Part shown: in pieces, positions 60,064-64,000 of the stretch | Numbering within the stretch: position 1 is the stretch's first letter | Layout of the letters: each line of letters begins with the position of its first letter | Assembly (NCBI GenBank): GCA_965262425.1 | Contig: OZ253536.1 | Span: 2,170,001 to 2,234,000 of the forward strand | DNA from: CAZOZZ01 sp965262425 | Lineage (GTDB): Bacteria; Acidobacteriota; Terriglobia; 20CM-2-55-15 | DNA: 64,000 nt | Direction of reading: 5' to 3' | Notes under the pieces: model-generated | Seen by the model: the letters and a program-made list of their open reading frames with translations, nothing else | Told to the model about the DNA's origin: nothing | The model's database searches: none | Translations under genes and position numbers: made by a program

Positions 60064-62250
60064 ATGCGTTTCCAGATCCGCCGATACTTCGGTACTTTCC
60101 TGTTTGCGGCACTCCTTGTGTTGTCGATCACACTGGGCGCAACGGGTGGTGTTCTTTTCGTCTACAACAGCGAACTTCCTCAGGTGGAGTCCCTCGAAGA
60201 CTATCGGCCCGATGTGATCACGGAGGTGTACGGGGACGACGGCCAGGTCATCGGCTCTTTCGCCCTGGAACACCGCGTCATCATGAGGTCTGACCAAATT
60301 CCCCAGATCGTCAAGGATGCGATTGTCTCGGTCGAGGACAAGAACTTCCTTGAACACTGGGGCCTGGATTTCTATGGGATCTCCCGAGCCGCACTGCGCA
60401 ACATCCTGGCCGGCCGGGTTGTCGAAGGTGGGAGCACGATCACGCAGGTCCTGAGCGAGAACCTTTTCCTCACCCACGATCGCCTCTGGGCCTTGAAGAT
60501 CAAGGAAGCGATGCTTTCAATCCAGATCGAACGTCGCTACACGAAGGAAGAAATACTGACGATGTATTGCAACCAGATCCACCTGGGGCATGGCATGTAC
60601 GGAGTTGCTGCCGCTTCAGAGTACTACTTCGGGAAGAACGTCCAGGATCTGGCGATCGAGGAAGCCGCCGTGCTCGCCGCACTGCCGCGAGGACCCGCAA
60701 CCTATTCACCGATTCTGAATCCGGAACGGGCATTGATGCGACGAAATTACGCGATCGACCGCATGGTGGCCGAAGCCAAGATAAGTGTGGATGAGGGCGA
60801 ACAGGCCAAACAGAGACCGATCCGGCTCAGCCAGGAGAGAGTGCCCGATCAACTCGCGCCATACTTCGTCGAAGAACTCCGGCAGTACCTCGAAGAGACA
60901 TACGGAACCTTCGCGGTTCACGAAGGTGGTCTGCGGGTGTACTCCACCTTGAATGGGGACATGCAACGCGCGGCGCAATCCAGCTTGCGTAGCGGCCTTC
61001 GCGCCTACGACAGGAGGCATGGATGGAGGGGTGTGGAGACCAACCTGATCGCCGAAGGCATCGAGAACCTGGAGAACCATTCCCTCGACGACTGGAAGCA
61101 ACCTCTTCGTGCCGGAGACATCGTCCGGGGCATCGTTCTGGCTTCAGACCGTCGAACGGCCACGATCCGGTTAGGGGACTACTCCGATACGATCGGATCT
61201 CGCGAGATCGCCTGGACCCGAAGTCGTTCTCCAGCCAGTGTGCTCCAACCGGGCGATGTGGCCCTGTTCGAGATCCAGTCGATCGATCCGGCCGAGAAAA
61301 CGATCGAAGTGTCGTTGGAACAGCAGCCTGAAGTCCAGGGGGCGGTCATCGCGATAGACCAGGCAACGGGTGAAGTCAAGGCCATGGTGGGGGGCTACGA
61401 TTTCAACACGAGCAAGTTTAACCGGGCGACGCAAGCGCTTCGTCAGACCGGTTCCGCCTTCAAACCAATCCTGTATGCCGCGGCCCTCGATTACGGCCTC
61501 AGACCGGAACAGATGATCACGGACGAGCCGACTGATTTCGACGGCTACACGCCCGGCAACTACGACGGCGAGTTCAAAGGTGAGCTCACGTTGAGGGAAG
61601 CTCTGGCCCTGTCCAGAAACGTCCCCGCAGTCAAGATCCTGGCCGAGATCGGCTTCGATGTTCTGACCCCCATCGTCGGTCGACTCGGCATCACGTCGGT
61701 AATCGAGCCGTATCTGCCGATCGCTCTGGGAGCAACAGACATATCTCTGATCGAACTGACCTCCGCCTATTCCACTTTTCCAAACGCCGGCGTTCGCGTC
61801 GCGCCCCGGTTGATTAACAGGGTCACCGACTATGATGGTGATATTCTCGAGGAGAATTTTCCGGAACTCGGTGACGTGTTTCCCGCCGAGACGGCAGGCG
61901 TGATGGTCGATCTGCTCGAAGAAGTGGTTCGGACCGGCACAGCTACCAGCGCACAGGCGCTGGGCCGCCCGGTTGCCGGGAAGACCGGAACGACGAATGA
62001 CTTTACCGACGGATGGTTCGTCGGTTTCACTCCATCCCTGACAGCAGGCGTCTGGGTGGGCTTCGACCGGAAGGTCACGCTGGGAAGAGCCGAAACAGGA
62101 GGAAGGACCGCCTTACCGATCTGGATAGATTTCATCGACCAGGTTTATGAAGATCAGCCGGTCGAAGAGTTTCCGAAAGCCCTTCCCGCGCTCAGCCGTG
62201 CACCGTTTGGCGGCGGCACCACCGAGACGTCGGAGAGGAGGAGCCCATGA
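60064..62250 (+). CDS. Class A penicillin-binding protein (PBP1A)
   Basis: A 728-residue bifunctional peptidoglycan synthase. N-terminal TM (FGTFLFAALLVLSITLGATGG), then GT51 transglycosylase with catalytic Glu in SVEDKNFLEHWG (about residue 93) and GGSTITQVLSENLFL. The transpeptidase has SxxK in RQTGSAFKPILYA (about residue 463), SRN in LSRNVPAVK and KTGT in AGKTGTTNDFTDGWF. All active residues are present. It overlaps the next gene by ATGA. Confidence 0.93.
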   Translation: MRFQIRRYFGTFLFAALLVLSITLGATGGVLFVYNSELPQVESLEDYRPDVITEVYGDDGQVIGSFALEHRVIMRSDQIPQIVKDAIVSVEDKNFLEHWGLDFYGISRAALRNILAGRVVEGGSTITQVLSENLFLTHDRLWALKIKEAMLSIQIERRYTKEEILTMYCNQIHLGHGMYGVAAASEYYFGKNVQDLAIEEAAVLAALPRGPATYSPILNPERALMRRNYAIDRMVAEAKISVDEGEQAKQRPIRLSQERVPDQLAPYFVEELRQYLEETYGTFAVHEGGLRVYSTLNGDMQRAAQSSLRSGLRAYDRRHGWRGVETNLIAEGIENLENHSLDDWKQPLRAGDIVRGIVLASDRRTATIRLGDYSDTIGSREIAWTRSRSPASVLQPGDVALFEIQSIDPAEKTIEVSLEQQPEVQGAVIAIDQATGEVKAMVGGYDFNTSKFNRATQALRQTGSAFKPILYAAALDYGLRPEQMITDEPTDFDGYTPGNYDGEFKGELTLREALALSRNVPAVKILAEIGFDVLTPIVGRLGITSVIEPYLPIALGATDISLIELTSAYSTFPNAGVRVAPRLINRVTDYDGDILEENFPELGDVFPAETAGVMVDLLEEVVRTGTATSAQALGRPVAGKTGTTNDFTDGWFVGFTPSLTAGVWVGFDRKVTLGRAETGGRTALPIWIDFIDQVYEDQPVEEFPKALPALSRAPFGGGTTETSERRSP

Positions 62251-62771
62251 CTCTGAAAATTCCCGTCCTTTTGATTATCGGAGTGTTCACATTCGAGTCT
62301 GGCGCACAGTCCTTGCCGGAGGTGGCGCGGCAGGAGCGTCAGCGTCAAAAGCAGATCGTAAGCAAGTACGTTTTCACCAACGCCGACATGACCCTGGCTC
62401 CCGCCACGACCGCGCCGGGACCGGAGGCGGCACTCGCTGCCCCGGCCGGTGAGGAAACCCCGGCGCCAACATCAGGCGGGCGAACCGAGGAAGAGTGGCG
62501 CGCGGAATTCGAGCGGCTCCGTACCGCGGTGCCTCGCGCAGAGGAACGGGTGGCGCTGCTCGAACTGCAGTTGAACGAAATGAACCGCCAATTACTCAAT
62601 CAGAGCGACATGTATAACCGTGAAGGCCAGCTCCTTCCCCTGATTCAGAGTGCTTCGGAAGAACTCGAGGTAGCGAGAAACAGGGTCACGTCGGCCGAAC
62701 AGGCTGTCGTCGATCTTCAAAACGAGCTACGCCGGTCGGGCGCCCCGGCGGGCTGGGGACGACGTCAGTGA
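62247..62771 (+). CDS. Exported coiled-coil protein coupled to PBP1A
   Basis: A 174-residue protein with a signal peptide (LLIIGVFTFESGAQS), a Pro/Ala-rich linker and a C-terminal coiled coil (residues about 85-165: LRTAVPRAEERVALLELQLNE...SASEELEVARNRVTSAEQAV). Start in the pbp stop (ATGA, 62247-62250) implies translational coupling, so a periplasmic partner of PBP1A is a reasonable inference. No named family recognised. Confidence 0.7.
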   Translation: MTLKIPVLLIIGVFTFESGAQSLPEVARQERQRQKQIVSKYVFTNADMTLAPATTAPGPEAALAAPAGEETPAPTSGGRTEEEWRAEFERLRTAVPRAEERVALLELQLNEMNRQLLNQSDMYNREGQLLPLIQSASEELEVARNRVTSAEQAVVDLQNELRRSGAPAGWGRRQ

Positions 62772-62778
62772 TTTATTC

Positions 62779-63633
62779 ATGAAGGTCCTCGGAATCGACG
62801 GGGGCGGTAGCAAAACCACGTTCCTGATGGTCGACGGCGACCGGGAACTTGCCCGCCTTGAAACCGGTCCTTCCAACTACATCTCGGTCGGTAAGGAAGC
62901 CTCTCGAAAAGCGATCCAGGAGGGTATTCGAGGTTTGCCTTCTCAGCCCGACGTGATCTGCGGCGGTTTTGCCGGGGCAGGACGGGAAGCCGGCCGCGCC
63001 TACTATCTCGAAACTTTACAATCGCTCCTGCCCGAGTCCCGGGTCCTCATCGAAACAGATGCGTTCATCGCGTATATCGGCGCAGCTGGAATCAGGCCGG
63101 GGGTCCTGCTGATCGCGGGAACCGGTGCGATCGTGGTGGGTCGCCGCGACGAGGGTACAACGTTTCGCGCGGGCGGCTGGGGCCCCCAGTTCGGTGATGA
63201 TGGCGGAGGGTTCTGGATCGGTCGCGAAGCGATCCACGTCTCGCTCCGTTCGGTCGACTTCGGCTCGAACGCACGCTTCCGGAACCACATCGCCGAGGCA
63301 CTGGGACTCGACTCCATCGAGGCTGCGGTTACAGCATGGGCGGACGGGAAACTCGCCGTTCCGGACGTGGCGGCACTCTTTCCCATCATCGCAGAGTACT
63401 ATCCCCGCGAGCCCGCAAAAGCCATCCTGGACGAGGCAGCCAAACACCTGAGGGTCCTGACCCAGCGCTCCGTTGCCGCACTTGGAGCCGACGCCCCCTA
63501 TACGACAGCATCCGGAGGAGTGGCCCTGCACCCTTTGATGCAGGAACTGATTTCGCTACCGTTCGAATCCCCGATCGACACACCCGAAAAAGGAGCGATA
63601 GTGTGGGCGATGGGGGGAGGAAGTGGTCAGTAG
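62779..63633 (+). CDS. BadF/BadG-type ATPase, N-acetylglucosamine kinase-like
   Basis: A 284-residue ASKHA kinase. Phosphate-1 motif GIDGGGSKTTFLMVD, GGFAGAGRE, phosphate-2 LLIAGTGAIVVG and GGWGPQFGDDGGGFWIG are those of eukaryote-like GlcNAc kinases. It starts eight bases after the coiled-coil gene, so with PBP1A it suggests recycling of wall amino sugars. The last residues (GGGSGQ) and the stop codon fall in a GTGGTCA repeat, but the fold is essentially complete. Confidence 0.85.
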   Translation: MKVLGIDGGGSKTTFLMVDGDRELARLETGPSNYISVGKEASRKAIQEGIRGLPSQPDVICGGFAGAGREAGRAYYLETLQSLLPESRVLIETDAFIAYIGAAGIRPGVLLIAGTGAIVVGRRDEGTTFRAGGWGPQFGDDGGGFWIGREAIHVSLRSVDFGSNARFRNHIAEALGLDSIEAAVTAWADGKLAVPDVAALFPIIAEYYPREPAKAILDEAAKHLRVLTQRSVAALGADAPYTTASGGVALHPLMQELISLPFESPIDTPEKGAIVWAMGGGSGQ

Positions 63634-63765
63634 TCAGTGGTCAGTGGTCAGTTGGGGAAGTTCGGGATAGCGTGTCGGGGCGTCCCTCCGTGGGCGCCCG
63701 CGGGGTTCGCGGAACACTCGTCGCTTGTCCGCGGGTGGCCAGGGACGGCCACCCCGACACTCTAT
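63619..63765. repeat. GTGGTCA repeat followed by GTGTCGGGG repeat (copy 2)
   Basis: 63619-63660 is GAAGTGGTCAGTAGTCAGTG... ending GTCAGTTGGGG. 63663-63765 holds GTGTCGGGGCGTCCCTCCGT, GGGCGCCCGCGGGG, then GTCCGCGGGTGGCCAGGGAC and GGCCACCCCGACACTCTATC. The latter pair are the blocks of the 24820 copy in an inverted order. The repeats lie between two convergent genes and touch both stop codons. Confidence 0.8.
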
Positions 63766-64000
63766 CTAGTGCGTCAGGGCGTATATCACTGCGTTCGAAA
63801 ACATTCTGTAAGAGTAGTCTGAAAAACGATGGGGATACCGTGGATCGTCAGCCCACTCGGCGGCGTCCATGAGGTCTGTGTTGAAGTTGATCAGAACGCG
63901 GAGATTGCCATCATCAAAGATGCCGCGGACGGCCGGCTTTGCACCGCCCTGCTCGACGGTGCTGCAGTTTGCGTGACAGTACGCGTATCCGATGTTCGGC
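63766..64000 (-). CDS. DUF4159-type protein, C-terminal part (runs off right edge)
   Basis: Seventy-eight codons from the window edge to TAG at 63768-63766. It reads IGYAYCHANCSTVEQGG, VRGIFDDGNLRVLINFNTD, LMDAAEWADDPRYPHRFSD and ends YRMFSNAVIYALTH. The tail, with MDAAEWADDPxYP and the final YAxTH, is that of DUF4159 proteins, which have a glutamine-amidotransferase-like fold and are usually exported. The N-terminal part lies outside the window. The stop is adjacent to a GTGTCGGGG repeat. Confidence 0.75.
   Translation of the reverse strand, partial: PNIGYAYCHANCSTVEQGGAKPAVRGIFDDGNLRVLINFNTDLMDAAEWADDPRYPHRFSDYSYRMFSNAVIYALTH

Overview
This window looks like a chromosomal stretch of a moderately G+C-rich Gram-negative bacterium. 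Outer-membrane proteins (a TolC-family channel, a porin), a lipoprotein, a full System I cytochrome c maturation cluster and a bifunctional PBP1A all point to a diderm respiratory organism. The protein mix is what I would expect from Acidobacteriota or a neighbouring soil/marine phylum: secreted M28, M20 and S9 peptidases, a PQQ-type propeller, a BsuPI-domain protein, a DUF4159 protein and SufT. That placement is inference from family composition only; there is no rRNA or phylogenetic marker that I could align.

Layout. 1-1.7 kb: a histone-deacetylase-family gene cut by the left edge, divergent from an APC amino-acid permease. 1.9-8.3 kb (minus strand): an oligopeptide ABC importer, oppA-B-C-D-F. 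8.5-12.7 kb: a porin gene split by a 317-bp ISL3-like MITE, then a metal-binding protein and a metal permease without an ATPase. 12.9-19.9 kb (minus): prolyl oligopeptidase, SufT, M28 peptidase, M20 peptidase and a BsuPI-domain protein. 19.9-24.8 kb: TadA, a TPR/gluzincin-like protein, DoxX, an intact IS630 copy and a PQQ propeller. 25-26.8 kb: RecQ. 27.3-36 kb: a DUF4097 protein, then TolC, an HlyD-type adaptor, two MacB/LolD-type ATPases, a sigma-54 response regulator and a sensor kinase. 36.1-37.6 kb: tRNA-Ser(CGA) beside two-component gene debris and a small zinc ribbon. 37.7-40.8 kb: transketolase, an unknown protein and QueF. 41.2-43.3 kb: an ISL3 copy fused to a decapitated dsbA-like gene that is coupled to a VKOR gene. 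43.5-47.1 kb (minus): NHL propeller, E1-alpha dehydrogenase and a Tat-exported aminotransferase. 47.2-53.4 kb: ccmE-F-H-(zinc ribbon)-(membrane)-A-B-C-D. 53.5-58.1 kb: small regulators, NupC plus purine nucleoside phosphorylase, rhodanese and a ROK kinase. 58.1-64 kb: LepA, PBP1A, a coiled-coil protein, a BadF-type sugar kinase and the C-terminus of a DUF4159 protein.

The most unusual aspect is the density and structure of short mobile repeats. I can reconstruct an exact 8-bp target duplication for a MITE inside the porin gene. Two copies of a second TIR element supply the stop codons of their neighbouring genes. A palindromic CGCAGAG-type element is nested inside one of those copies with its own 7-8 bp duplication. 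Further dispersed families (GTGGTCA-like heptamers, a GTGTCGGGG repeat, a 23-bp perfect TIR element) fill most intergenic gaps.

Four genes (oppB, the porin, doxX, the prolyl oligopeptidase) are each broken by a single-base change in a homopolymer. This suggests sequencing or assembly indels at least as much as real decay, so their frames should be read with that in mind.
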